Source: Hyaloscypha bicolor E
Taxonomy: Eukaryota > Ascomycota > Leotiomycetes > Helotiales > Hyaloscyphaceae
Assembly (NCBI RefSeq): GCF_002865645.1
Contig: NW_020194559.1
Location: forward strand, 682,001-746,000
Direction of reading: 5' to 3'
DNA length: 64,000 nucleotides
Position numbers and translations under genes: made by a program. Under the pieces are notes generated by a model that made no database searches, was not told the DNA's origin, and saw only the letters and a list, made by a program, of their open reading frames with translations. This document shows positions 14,301 through 26,471 of the stretch, piece after piece. Within the stretch, counting starts at the first letter, position 1, and each line of letters begins with the position of its first letter.

Positions 14301-16060
14301 TAGGAAATTCTTCTCTTATTAGACTTTATACTTAATAGTCTTAATTAGAATAAGTAAACTAATATTCTTATAGACTTTTTTTATTTCTTTCTAATTAAAT
14401 ATAATTATATCTTTTTAATTAATTATTAATTTTTAAAATATAGCTAGTTTCTTTTTCTAGAGCTAGTTACTAATATCTAATTATTTAAAATATTCCGGAG
14501 TAAGTTATAAACCTCTTAAAATAGCTAATATTTTTGGTAAAAAATAGTTCTTATATTTCCTAGTATACTTTTATAAGTATTCTTTAGCTTTAGATCTCTT
14601 AAACTAATTCAGATATTTACTAGGGCCTTTTCTAGTTCTATTATTAGTATTTACTAGTTAAATCTTTTTATTTTTTATTTTATATACTTTTATAATTAGA
14701 AATAAACTATAGTTATTTTTTTTTTTAAGAACTATAGCTATTTTCTCTAGTACTTTTTTTATCTAATCTCTGGAATTATAACTTTCTTATTTAGCTTCTT
14801 TTTAGTTAGATATAAAGAGTGCCTTTTTGTCTAGTATTTTAATATGCCTTTTTTAAGTTCTTATATATTCCAGAATTCTTTCTAGTCTTAAGTTTAATAT
14901 TTCTTAGCTTTAGAAATATATTTCTTTATTATTAGGAGATATTACTTTATTTCTTTTTTAAAAATATTTTTATTTAATATTCTTTTTATTGCTTTTTTTA
15001 TTAATTCCGGAACTACTTTTAATAATACTTTAATTAAAGCCTTTTTTGCTTTAGTTTCTTTAAAAATATTATTAATTTCCTAAACTCCTAAACCTAAAAT
15101 AAAAAAATCTATAAGAAATTCCGGTATTTTTCTATTTCTTCTAATATTATTACTAGTTATAATACTAGGCTCTATTTTTTCTTTTTACTTTTAGTTTTTT
15201 ATTTTATATTACTTAATTCCTTAATTCTAAAAGCTTAATATTTTTAAACTATTACTTTCTTCTATTTCCCGGTATTCTTTAAAAATAAAATAATTATAAT
15301 AGTATAGGTATTCTAGTTATTTTTAGGATTAGTAAATCTTCTATTTTATAAACTATTACTTCTATATATAATTTTTATTTTTATTTTTACTAAAAATAGT
15401 TAATTAAGTAGAATTTTTAGAGCCCTTTTAACTAGAAAGAATATATTTTCGTATTTTACTTTATCTATAACCTTAGTTCTAAACTTTACTATTTCTATAA
15501 ATCTAAATTCTATTCTAGTAATAATAGATATTTAATAATCTATAATATTATATATTATTCTATTAATATTTCTAGAGATCTTTTTAGGGAAAATATTAAT
15601 TTTAGCTCTAGTATTAATTATTTCTTTATATTTAATACTTCCTTAAAATCCTCGAAATATAAATCAGAAATATAAAGCTTATATAATATATTTATAAGCT
15701 AGTAATATCCGAATATTAATACTATTACCTTTAAATTAAATAATTCTATTAGTATTAGATACCTAAGCTAGTATTTCTAATTTCTTAAATATTCTATTTA
15801 TTATATAAGCTATAGCTACTAGTTTTACAAATCTCCTAATATATTTAATTATATTTAATATAATAGTATTTCTTATTTATAAGATAGTAAAATAAGAAAT
15901 ATTATTCTTAATTTATTAGTTCTAAAATATAATAGCTAGATCTAGTATTTTTAAGATATTAATAAATATTCTTATTTCCTTTTAAGTTTTCGGAAATAGG
16001 ATAGTTATTTTCTTTAATAATCTTATTAGAATATTATTAACTTTAGGAATTCTATATTTA
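11350..16060 (-). pseudogene. Gypsy pol (PR-RT-RH-INT), copy A
   Basis: Mirror image of the pol region described for copy B. For example, the reverse transcriptase core lies around 13,800-14,300 on the minus strand, including the inverse of the TPLGLLR motif near 13,970-13,990, and the integrase around 11,350-12,500. Coordinates are approximate because small indels separate the copies. It is non-functional because of pervasive stops. Confidence 0.75.
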
Positions 16061-16499
16061 TTATAATTAAGAATATATTAGGTTCCTAATTCGTTTTATT
16101 TATTTCCGGAAGTATTAATATTTCTATTCTTAGCTAGGCTATTTCCTTATTTATTATTTCTTAAAGTAGTATTCTTCTGGCCTCTTATATAGGATAGCTT
16201 CTTTTCTATTCTAGCTTGTTTTTAGAAAACCTTTTTAGCTATTTCTATTTCTTTTCTCTTTTTTCTTAATAAAAAACCTATTATAATATTAATAAAAATA
16301 CTATTTATAGCCAAATCTTAGTACTATATATTAATTTTAGAACCTGAAATATTAGTAATTCTAATATAATTTCTTCTAAAGTAAAATAGCTATTTAGATT
16401 CCCTAGATATAATTTACTTGCTTTTATATATAGATCTCGGTTAGCTAGTTCTTTTTTCTCTTTCTTGCCTAGTAAACTAGGTATTTCTTATTAATCTCT

Positions 16500-18650
16500 A
16501 GATATTTTTAGGTTAAGTATTTAAGTTATAATTAAATTTTTTTTTTAGACTTAGGAAATAATTTAGTTAAACTACTAGTACTTACTAGTAAGGAAAAAGG
16601 AAATGCTTTTTTATTTAGACTTAAATAGCCCTTTATATTATCTTCTATTAAATTAGTAAATATATTTATAGTTTATAAGTTCTTTTATTAATAGGTAATA
16701 GAACTAAAAGATATAAATATATTCTAGGTTAATATTATTATTCTTATCTTTATTATAGTATTTATAATAAATTCATTTTCTCGGTTCTGGATCTATACTA
16801 TAGGCTATATTAACTTAAGTAGTATTTTCTAATTATATTTAAGACTAACTTTTTCTAGAATATAGTTATCTAGACTTTTTATTTATTCTAGTTCAATTAT
16901 TATAGCTATTATAATATTCTCTATAACCTTTACTATAACTTTTAGTATATTCTCTCTAAAGACTCGAATTATATTTACTAGGCTATTAATACTATTATAC
17001 TTACTATAGTTAGCTAGGCTATATAAGTAAGTTATAGATATTTTCCCGAATTATAATAGTAGCTATATTAAGTTATTTCTATAGGTTCTCTTGAATTATA
17101 GTAATAATAGATAGTTTTTCTAGATTTCTTACTAGCTAGTTAATATTATTTCCCTTAGATTTATTACTTTTAGTAGGTTTTATATAATTAGCTATAAGCT
17201 AGGTTTTCTTTTTATTTATATTTATAGTAGCTTTAGGAAATATAATAAGAGGAACTAGTAAGAAATAATTATTTTCTGGTTTAGGAATTATATTATAGAC
17301 TATTATATCTAAATATTTTTATCTAAATCTGGATATATCTAGGTTATTAGTAATATTAAAATAATATTTTTTTTTTATATTAATAGGATATTATTGCTTT
17401 CTTATATATCTTACTATATTTATAAGTAGAAATATTTATAGGCTTAAAGTTTATATTCTTAAGAATATAATTTCTTATTAGAATAAATAATTCCCTTATA
17501 AATTTTTAGTACTAAGTAATTTTATCTATTTCTTTCCTTTTTATTAATTTCTTTAATACTTTATTAAATATATTAATATAAGATTTAGATAAGATTTCTT
17601 TATTCTAAATTTATATAATAATCTAATTAAAAAAGTTATAGCTAATTTTGAATATTTCCTAGTTATATTCTCGGAATTCCTTTAGTAAGGCCTTAAAGAA
17701 CTTAGTCTTCTAGTAATCTTCTAGATTATTAGTATAGTATTCCGGTATAGCTTTAATCTAATTCTTATAAATAGAAGAAATATAATAAATAATTCTCTTT
17801 TTTTTAGTATTATTAGAAATATAATAGTTCTTATATATATCTATATACTATTTCAAGAATATAAAGATATTGCTTCCCTGAAACTATAGTATTCTAGGAG
17901 CTCCTATAAATAGTAGATTTAAATCCGGTACTAGTATATACTTATTCTTAGCTATATTAATTTTAATAATTTCTTTTATAATTAATTATAAAGTTTTTAT
18001 ACCTAAGATTTCTACTAATAAGGTTCCTAAAAAACTAATTTCCCGTTTAAATATATCTTTTGGTTTAGAAACTGGAATTAGGGAAAAACTAATTAATAAT
18101 AATAGATATAATTAAGATTTGAATTTTAATATTAGTAGTAATAAAATAATAGCTTTTCTAGTTTTATTTCTATTACTTATATTTTCTTTCCTATTTCTTT
18201 AGCTTAATACTTATAGTATTTTTCTTTAATTTTACTAAATTAGATATATTTATTAATATTATTAAAAGTAATAATAAAAATAATAAAAATAATTTTACTA
18301 ATTTTTCTGACTTTTCTAAATTCTCTTTTCTTTTTTTACTTAATATCTATTTCTTTTTCTAGAAGCTTTTCTAGTTTATTTATATAATTTCTTATTTCTG
18401 ATTTCTTTTTAATTCTTATTTCTAATTCTAGTTTACTATTTTACTTAAATTTAAGAATATTTCTTTTTTTAGATATTTTTTTTGAACTTAGAAATAAGCT
18501 TTATTACTAAGATTAAAGCTATTTTAATTCCGGCTTTTACTATAACTAAAAATAATATATAAATTAATAATATAATTTTATTTCCGAATACTAAAGTCTA
18601 ATTCTAACTAAGGTCTAACTTATATTATCTTAATATAATATTTCTTATTC
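16500..18650 (-). pseudogene. Gypsy gag, copy A
   Basis: Mirror of the copy B gag region, between the 5' LTR at 19060-19362 and pol. It is Lys/Asn/Ile-rich after mutation and is identified by position and by alignment with copy B rather than by a clear motif. Confidence 0.5.
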
Positions 18651-19059
18651 TATTTCCTCTATTTCTTTTCTTTTTATAGTTAGCCTCTATTTCTACTACT
18701 TCTATATACTATACTAGTAATTATATCTTATAGCTAACTCGTATTTAAATTACTAGATATATTAGAAATTAATATAAGATACTGAGATTAATACTTATAT
18801 ATCCTTAATATTTTGGCCTTAGGCTTAAGGTATTATAATAGCCCTTTTCTCTCCTAACTTACTAAGCTAATAATTCGCCTTATAGATATCTTTTAAAACT
18901 TTATAAGAGTATTACCTTAACTATAAAGTTTCTATTAGTTCTTTTTTTCCCTAACTTACTAAGCTAATAGTCCGCCTTATAGATATCCCTTAGAACTTTA
19001 TAAGAGTATTATCTTAACTATAAAGTTTCTATCTTCCCTATATTACTTACTATAAAATA

Positions 19060-19362
19060 TATGAGAGAGAAACTATAATAAGACAAAAACCTATATAAAG
19101 TATACTAGAGTACAAAACGTAACTTAATAGTAAAATAATAAATTAAAAACGTAAATAGTAAAGTATAAATAGTATATAGTATATAAAAGCTCAATTAATT
19201 AAATACTTATAAAGGATTCTTCTCTAAGTCTATAGAAAAACTAGCTTTCTTATATAATTTCCGCAAGTTATATATAAAAGGCTATAGTCTTTACTATATA
19301 ACCTAAATTTTAAAACCGCTAAAATAATATGATTTTCGACGAATACGGCCTGCCGTACTATA
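19060..19362 (-). repeat. 5' LTR of copy A (303 bp)
   Basis: Direct repeat of 6179-6481, followed at 19363-19366 by the GTAT duplication. No convincing tRNA primer-binding site could be seen next to it. Confidence 0.85.
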
Positions 19363-19366
19363 GTAT

Positions 19367-19561
19367 TTACTAGAACGAATATCTAATAAGAACCTTATTC
19401 TTCTATTAGCTAGTCCTAATGCGAGAATATATATAATTGAGGGAAGTAGTATTTAAGATAAGGAGAATAAATTAGATATAAGTAAAACCCCAGAAAAAAA
19501 AGTAAAGAGGTTAATATTAGCAGGGGATATAAGGTATAATGTTTTTATTAGTAATAATTAA
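19367..19561 (+). pseudogene. RIP-degraded Myb/SANT-like gene (3' part)
   Basis: Continuation of the gene at 4127-6178. After removal of the Gypsy element and one GTAT, the frame runs on as E-Y-L-L-E-R-I-S-N-K-N-L-I-L-L-L-A and stays open apart from one TAA to a TAA at 19559-19561. The natural stop is uncertain because RIP creates stops. The clean join supports both the insertion boundaries and the coding nature of the flanks. Confidence 0.6.
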
Positions 19562-19678
19562 TATATTATATAATAATTAATATATTATATAATAAGTTAT
19601 ATGTTTATTAGTATTATATTATATTATATGGTTTTCCCTAGTACCTATCTATCCTATATTATAAAAAGATATATATAG

Positions 19679-20757
19679 ATGAAAAGAACTAGTCTTTATT
19701 AAGCTAATAGCCTAGAAAATCCTTCCGTATTAAAGTTCGGCAAATCCCAACTAGAGCTCAGGCCTTTTATATTACGTGATATAAAGCCGTTCTAAAGTAA
19801 GTAGTCCATAATACCGGAATTAGTTATATATAAAGCTTAAACGAGTCTGCTGCTCCTATACTAAAAGATGATTATAAAACCCTTAAGCTCTGCCTATTAC
19901 TTCTACTATTCTTCCCATTATCCAAGAGGTTTATTTAAGTAAACTATTATGTAACTATAGTAATAAAGTCGTATATAACTATTTATTTAGCCTATAAACT
20001 CTTTTCCTATATATTCGAGAAATGCTTCCGTACCGCTACTAAATACTATATTTAATTCTGCGGGAATATATGATTTAATATATAATATTAGAAAACGGAA
20101 CATATTATTAATAAGGCTAAAGTACTAAAACTATTTGCTGGAATAATAATCCCGGTTCCCTAGTTTATCTAGTATAGCCAGAATAATAACGGGTCTATAT
20201 TTCTGGAAATAAGTCAAGTTAATAGTATTAATCTAAGTAAAATTAGTAAGGAATACCAGAAGCCGGATAGTATAAGGTATAATAACGGCAGTAAATATAA
20301 CGAATATAAGAATATTATAAAGCCTAATACTAAGTACTTTATCTAGGCTATTCTTCTTCCCGAGCTTGCAAAGTTATATTCTAATAAAATAGGACTAGAC
20401 AAGTTTATAATACTACTAATATAAATACTAGAATATAATATATAATTATACTAGAATATAAAGATATCTTTATATAAAGAGTTCGTATTTACTTATAGTA
20501 ATATAGGCTCCGGTAATCTAATAATAGATCCGTATATATTAATAGTAAAGTATATAGTTAATTAGGAGTATTCGGGATATTTCTTCCCGGAATTCCAGAA
20601 ATAGCCGGTTAATAATAGTACTTATTATACTCTATATAAAGATTATTAAATAATTTATAAGCTTACTAGAAGTATTAAGCCCTGATTATATTTCCCAGAA
20701 AAAGTAAAGTTGGACCGGCTTCTATTAGGATTAGTAAGACAAGCGGAGAGTCGCTAA
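19679..20757 (+). pseudogene. RIP-degraded gene, family not recognised
   Basis: An ATG at 19679 opens a plausible N-terminal frame (M-K-R-T-S-L-Y...). From about 19,850 a second + frame continues to a TAA near 20757, with stops mainly at former Gln/Arg codons. The shift between the two frames may mark an intron or an indel. The later part has a hydrophobic Leu/Phe-rich stretch near 19,890-19,930 and a long charged, Asn-rich remainder. I could not link it to a family. Its position between two other fossils on the same strand suggests a cluster or one larger repeated unit. Confidence 0.45.
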
Positions 20758-20877
20758 ACCCGGGGATATAAACCGTAGTATGAATAGATATAGAATATAT
20801 AATTAATTTATATAAGGAGTAAATTAAATATATTTTAATTCGAGATAAAATATAAATAAGTAAAAGTAATACAGAAA

Positions 20878-21859
20878 ATGGGGGAACTGGCTATTCTATA
20901 ATCCGCGAATTCGTAAATCCGCAAAATCTCTATCCTAACTACCTATATATCGAGCGCCCAGGTAACTCAAGAAGTCTATAATTTGATCTAGTCCTATCCA
21001 ACTTCTTCTCCATTTAGTAAAGCTTCCTGGTAGGCCGCTAGGTAGGATTATATACTATGGCATCCTTATAATAGCCTGCGGTATTACAAGTAGTAAATAC
21101 TATAATATCCTTGCCAGTACTTTGACTACAGGATTAGCATTTATATATACTAGAGTTAAGCTATACCCTATAGTACTAGTATGGTTTCTGAGGCATTATG
21201 GCTATTAGTAGACAGAATATTAGCTTATAGTTTGGTAATGGCGATTAGGAGTTAGGGACTTGCTAATAGTAAGTAAATATTTCGGAACTGGATTTGGACT
21301 CGTAAATACAGGATAGAAGACTGGTAGAGCTTAGGCAGATAGAGGTAGGACTAAAAAGACTCAAGGGGACTTAAAGTTTGGGATTCTGAATTTCGAACCT
21401 TTAGGGTAGATCCCACTATCTTTAAATGAGCCCTCGCCTCTTTTATGAGGCTGCGAGTGATCCCTTGATTGGTTCTCTAGCACTTCCTTTCTTATTAAAT
21501 ATAACTCTATTACCTGGGCTATCTCGACTTTGCAGCATTCCTCAACGAATCGCGATACGAGCCGTTTACTAGCTCGCCCATTAGGTTAATTAGTTTCGAG
21601 CATTTTCAAAAAGTACCCTGAAGCAGGCGGGCTAATGCCCCGCATATACGTAGTACAGCACTCGGCCGCAATCAGCCCAGTAGAGCGTAGCTTGCCATTG
21701 TCCCTTATTACAGGAGTATACGCCGAGGGATTGGACTATTACATCCATATTGAAACTCTTGCATCCATCCTCAAATTTTGTGTGATATTCTTGACGTATA
21801 TCGGAGTTACGCAGTTATACAGATTTGATTGGCAGTCCTTCCCTCTGCTATTGGAGTTA
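20878..21859 (+). pseudogene. Fossil gene, 5' part, split by a MITE
   Basis: From the ATG at 20878 (M-G-E-L-A-I-L...) one frame runs 327 codons to the MITE insertion at 21859 with no frameshift. Interruptions are TAA, TAG and TGA at positions where CAA, CAG and CGA are expected. The first half is strongly AT-shifted, while the part after about 21,400 has near-normal composition, so mutation intensity falls along the gene. It contains several Trp residues and a Phe/Leu-rich middle. The family is not recognised. Confidence 0.6.
21857..21859 (+). repeat. TTA target-site duplication, left
   Basis: TTA directly before the left terminal inverted repeat, matching TTA at 22122-22124. A 3-bp TTA/TAA duplication is typical of PIF/Harbinger-type elements. 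Confidence 0.85.
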
Positions 21860-22121
21860 CGAGCCTGATCGCATAAGTCTGTGCTTTTAGCGATGTTTCC
21901 AGGCCTTGCGAAACCAAAGTCGATGACTTTGCCTTGTATTTATTTAAGAACTACTAACCCTATTTTCTTTAAACTCGAGCGCATAAGATAAAAGAAGTTA
22001 AATCGAGTTTAGAAACCTTATCCTAAGCAATTATGAAAAAAGTCGGAATTGTCAAAGTTCTCTTCAGTGAATAATCGTTAGCGAAATGCCCTAAAAGCAC
22101 AGACTTATGCGATCAGGCTCG
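21860..22121. mobile_element. 262-bp MITE with perfect 31-bp TIRs (Harbinger-like)
   Basis: The termini CGAGCCTGATCGCATAAGTC... (21860-21890) and their exact reverse complement (22091-22121) give 31-bp perfect terminal inverted repeats. They are flanked by TTA on both sides. The interior has no coding capacity and holds further palindromes: CAAAGTC-GAT-GACTTTG at 21915-21931, and a TTAAACTCGA / TCGAGTTTA pair around 21972-22012. Composition is normal with CpA intact, so the element was not RIP-mutated. Either it is below the length RIP needs or it arrived late. The Harbinger assignment rests on the TTA duplication only; no autonomous partner is visible here. Confidence 0.88.
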
Positions 22122-22124
22122 TTA

Positions 22125-22388
22125 GTAGGGCGATTTGAACTAGTGGGGTCGACAGATCACCCCTTGGTACGGATATTAATAAATCAAACGGGTGTTATGC
22201 ATTACTATGTCCGGAAGCCAGTATCGGTGACTCACATCACATTTACCGTATCCGGAAGAGGCCGCAGCAGGAGCAGGGTGGTTGGTGCGCGACGGGTCAC
22301 AGTGCGTGCATTTCTAGGCCTGTAGCCTAATAATAGCGAGGCAATGAGGGAGGACAAATTACAGGAGATATGGCCGTAGAAAAGTGAC
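22125..22388 (+). pseudogene. Fossil gene, 3' part after the MITE
   Basis: With the MITE and one TTA removed, the reading frame of 20878-21859 continues (V-S-R-A-I-...-T-S-G-V-D-R-S-P-L-G-T-D) through an Arg/Gln-rich stretch to TAA-TAA-TAG near 22,330 and a TGA near 22,388. Which of these was the original stop is unclear, because three may be former Gln codons. The tail lies close to, and converges with, the kinase-like fossil on the other strand. Confidence 0.55.
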
Positions 22389-22422
22389 TGTTGCTGTAGA
22401 CTACCTAAACACATGGATCGTT

Positions 22423-24500
22423 CTAATCGAAGAACTTGCCAGGGTTAGTAAAAAGTCCGTCAGAAAGACTTTGACAGGACGCCTCAGGGTCTAAGTGGAG
22501 GTACTTCCGCTTCCGGTTCGGCGAAGTCTCCTGAAGAACTAATACCCTAACCTGCTTTAAAATCTCTGATTGCTCAAAATCCACTAGTACCATATTTCTA
22601 ATGTCGGGATTCCATAGTACGTTCGGTGGCCGTATATTACGATACTCTATCCCGTAACTCAGTATCTTTATAACTGCCCCGTTCGTTTCCGTAGTTAAAT
22701 CTCGTCCTATAGCTAATATTAAATCCTTGCGTGCCTGCTCGCCTGCCTATAATATGAGTAATATATAAACTATTCTAATCCCAAAGTCAAGAAAGTAGGG
22801 ACGGACGAGAGAGATATTCCTAAGGTAGACTAATATAAGCTCTCCTTAAACTTTGTCCAAGTATTAGTAGATTAAATATTCGTATTTCAACTTTGCTATA
22901 AATACTATTATAGTCCCTTTTATAATAAAAGTATATCTATATAATTCCAGAATTAATCTAAAAAGAGTACTATAGGTATCTTACTTTCCGAGTAGCTTAT
23001 ATCTATTATCGGGATCTTTAGTAAGTTAATATAATATAAGTTTCGCAAGGGATTTCCGCCCTAAAGTATAGTAGTTACCGGCCCTATAAGTATAATATAT
23101 ATTAATATTTGGATAAATATTATCTAAGAGATATTTTTATATAAGCCTTAATAAGCAGGCTTATATATAGTATTATTAGTAGCGAATATCGCTCTCTTTA
23201 GCTACTTATAATAATTTGACTAGATATACCTATCTAGTATCAGACTAGTATATATAAGCCCTTGGCTTACTTAATATTTTAATATCTGAGGTCTTATCTA
23301 ATAAGCCAGATAAACTCTATAGATCTTTATATATAATTATATTTATAGAACTATAGCTATTCCTTGCCTTCCGTAACTTTCTAGGTCTTAATATAATTAG
23401 TAACTACTAAATAGGATAGATTTATATATGAAATACCGAGGGCAGAGAAGTTAAGGTCTTTTCTTTAGTAGGTATCTGTTATAAGATTACTTCGTAATTA
23501 ATTACAGCCCTATAAGTAGTCTCTAGTATGTAATTTCGCTATTTTTGGTTACGAGGCTTCGAGTCTAGTACTATTAAGTAAAAGATTAAGGTCTGGCTTA
23601 TTATAGTATAATAAAATAGGATATTAACCTTATTATATATTTCGGCTTTAATCTTGGATTCTATAAGATAATAATAAAGTATATTTAATTTATTCTCTGT
23701 AACTTAAAGGAAAACATTAGCTTCTCCCGTTACTAATTTACTATACTTAAGGCCGTTTTTAATTATATAAGTATATATTTATATAAGAGCTACTACTATT
23801 AGTTATTTAGAATAATATATAAACTTGTTTTCTGGATTAGTTAGTATTATAATCCGATTAATAACTTCCTTCAGAATATTAATAGACCTATTATTAGCTT
23901 ATAAAAGTCTAGTTTATAGATTAAAAATAGATAGCTTATAAGACGGTTTATATTCTATAACTATATATAAGCTCTATATACTATCTGTCTCCTTATATAT
24001 ATAAATCTAATTAGTATTTTGCGGTTTTAGATTCGAGTTTAAAGTATATTTTTTACTTGAGATATAGAGATTTCATAGACTTTACTAAACCTCTTTATTA
24101 CTATTACTAAGTATTAGTATAATTCTCGAAAATAATACTAGTATCTAGATTAAACTTCCGGTAAGCTTCTTCTATTTACTAAAAATAAGAGATAATATAT
24201 ATTATTAGTTATTTAATAGCTAGGTACTAATATGCCTTTAAATTCTTTTTATTTACTAATAGTCGGTTATAGAGGTTCTACCCGAGCTTAGTAAAGTATT
24301 AGATAAAGCTAAAAAGTACTATATTTTATAGGATATATTTATAAGTTCTTTTAAAAAGCTATTACTATAATATTAGAAACTTTACCTAAGGCTTTAATAA
24401 GGTCAGGCAGGATTTATTCTTGGGACTAGTAATTAAGCCCTATATACTAAGGCTCTTATTTATCTAGATATAAAGTAGTTTCGAAAGAAGTATATAGCAG
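22423..24500 (-). pseudogene. Protein-kinase-like gene, RIP-degraded
   Basis: The minus-strand frame ends at TAG 22425-22423. Near its C-terminal end it shows I-R-P-P-N-V-L-W-N-P and then L-V-D-F-E-Q-S-E-I-L (about 22,565-22,635). These match the catalytic-loop asparagine and the DF(E) metal-binding segment of the small fungal protein-kinase-like family that uses DFE-like motifs instead of DFG. The His-x-Asp part of the loop now reads Y-R-N, as G-to-A and C-to-T changes would produce from HRD. Upstream (22,750-24,500) the same strand still reads as protein with TAG/TAA at Gln codons. I extend the gene to about 24,500, but the 5' end is uncertain. In many fungi such genes are multicopy, which fits RIP. 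Confidence 0.65.
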
Positions 24501-26471
24501 GTATATATATATTCTTCGAATATTATTAGTTTTGTTTTCTTTTCCTTAATCTGAATATAAGACTCGGCTTTTTATTAATTTCGCTATTTATTTTCTATAT
24601 ATCTTTTTACTTCTTATTAATTTTACTACTTATTCTTAGTATATTATTATTTATATTCTGCCCGCTTATTTACTTCTTATTAATTTCGCTACTCTTCCTA
24701 AAATAATTACTCTAGATATATAAAATCTAAGTTCCTTTATAATAATATTTTATAGATATAAGTTTGTTATTAAATTAAAAGTATAAATTAGAAGCTTGTT
24801 ATTAATTAGGCTAGGCTATTATATTATTATCTAGGTAATAGTTCAGATATAAAACGTCTTTTTTAGGCTATATAAATACTAGCTCGAAAACTTTATAACT
24901 ATTATAGCTAGATACCCTTAATTTATTTAATAGTACTTAAAGTATTTAATTTGATATAAGATATATAAGAATTCCAAAAGTTTAATTTCTGGAATTTTCG
25001 TAATTAAAAATTAGTATTTTCTTTAGTCTAAAAGACATTCTTTTAAGTATTATAGCCTAACTATACTAAGTCTTTTAGTTACTATCGGATTACTAAACAA
25101 ATTATATAATATTCGAGTTCTATTATTATATATAATAATTTCTTCTTATAAATAAATAATCTTATTAATCTCTTAAACTATAAGTAATAATTCAGATATT
25201 ATTTAAGGTTATTTTTAAGTAATAATAATAATTCAAATTACTTTACCCGACTAGCTCTATCTAGTTCTACTAATAGATATTATCTTATCTTATATTAAAG
25301 AATAGCTGTTTTGCTTTATTTTCTGCTATATATTAGTATTTTATCTAATAAAATATTTTATTAAATTTGTTTCTCTTTTCTATATATGCCTTATATTTCT
25401 TTCTTATCTTTAAATAATATATAGGCTATTATATTTTATTAATATCTTTAGATATTAGATATATATAAATACTATTATAGAAAATATTAACTATAATAAT
25501 CTCTTTTAAAAATATAAGAATAGCTTTTATAGAAAATAAGTTCTATTATATATAAGATCTAATATTAGGGTTATATATTTTAGAAATAAAATAAAATAGT
25601 ATCTAGTTCTCTTTTTTATTAAAAGCTAAACTAGAATTCTATAAATCTAATATTCTAAAGAATAAGATTAGTTAAAAATCGAAATCCTATTATAATTACT
25701 TACTAATATTAATAGTATATTCGAACTATTTTTAAGTCTTTTTTTAATTAGTATAGTTTAGAATATTACTAGAAAATTACCGAAAACTAAAGTTATATCT
25801 CCTAGCTTAGAAAGAATAGTAAAAAACCTAATATTTTATTTATTTACTTATAGAATAAGGAATTATAAGTAATATATTTCCCTGATTTATATTTAATCTC
25901 ATAAAAAAGTATTTATATAGTAAATTATATATAGGAGATTCTATTTATTACTCTAGTATAAGTAGGTATTTATAGAATAAAAATTTTCTTTAAAAATAGT
26001 AAATTATAAATTATTATTTTCTTTTTTACTTATTTCTTCTAATATATATTTTTAAGAGCTATTCTAGATATATAAATTGCTTTTAAAATAAGATACGAAT
26101 CTCTAATTATATATGAATTTACTATAGAAAACGAGTTAAGAATATAGCTAAAGCTAGTTTTACTAGAATTAAAGAATTCGGTTCAAATAGTTACTAAATT
26201 AGAAATTAAAAAAATTAGTATATATTTTATAATTTAGAATAAGAGCCAAATAAATAAAAATAGAACCGGATAATAAATTCTAGAATATAATATTCTATAT
26301 ATATAGTTCTAAGTAATTACTTATATAAACCGGAAAACTAAATAATAATAGTTTTTATTACTATATATAATATCTCGTTTTCCTATAAATTTGGACTATC
26401 TTACCTATTTACTATTTATTATTATAATTATTATACTTTTAAAAGAATATACTAATTATAGCTATTTATAG
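24501..26471. other. RIP-degraded AT-rich DNA, no gene identified
   Basis: Very AT-rich. Near 26,060-26,460 a + frame is mostly open except for TAA/TAG, suggesting another fossil gene, but no motif was recognised. There are no long direct repeats. It separates the kinase-like fossil from the tandem-repeat ORF. Confidence 0.45.

Larger units (their letters stand above)
6179..19362 (-). mobile_element. Gypsy LTR retrotransposon copy A (complete, RIP-degraded)
   Basis: A 13,184-bp element bounded by two 303-bp direct LTRs (6179-6481 and 19060-19362) and flanked by GTAT duplications. It is coded on the minus strand, and the sequence is the reverse complement of copy B over its whole length with scattered transitions. 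In coding order it holds gag, protease, reverse transcriptase, RNase H, integrase, a spacer and an extra 3' frame. All frames are full of stops. LTR ends read TA...TA where TG...CA would be expected, fitting CpA-to-TpA change. It sits inside another degraded gene, so it inserted into that gene, and both were subsequently mutated. Confidence 0.88.
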
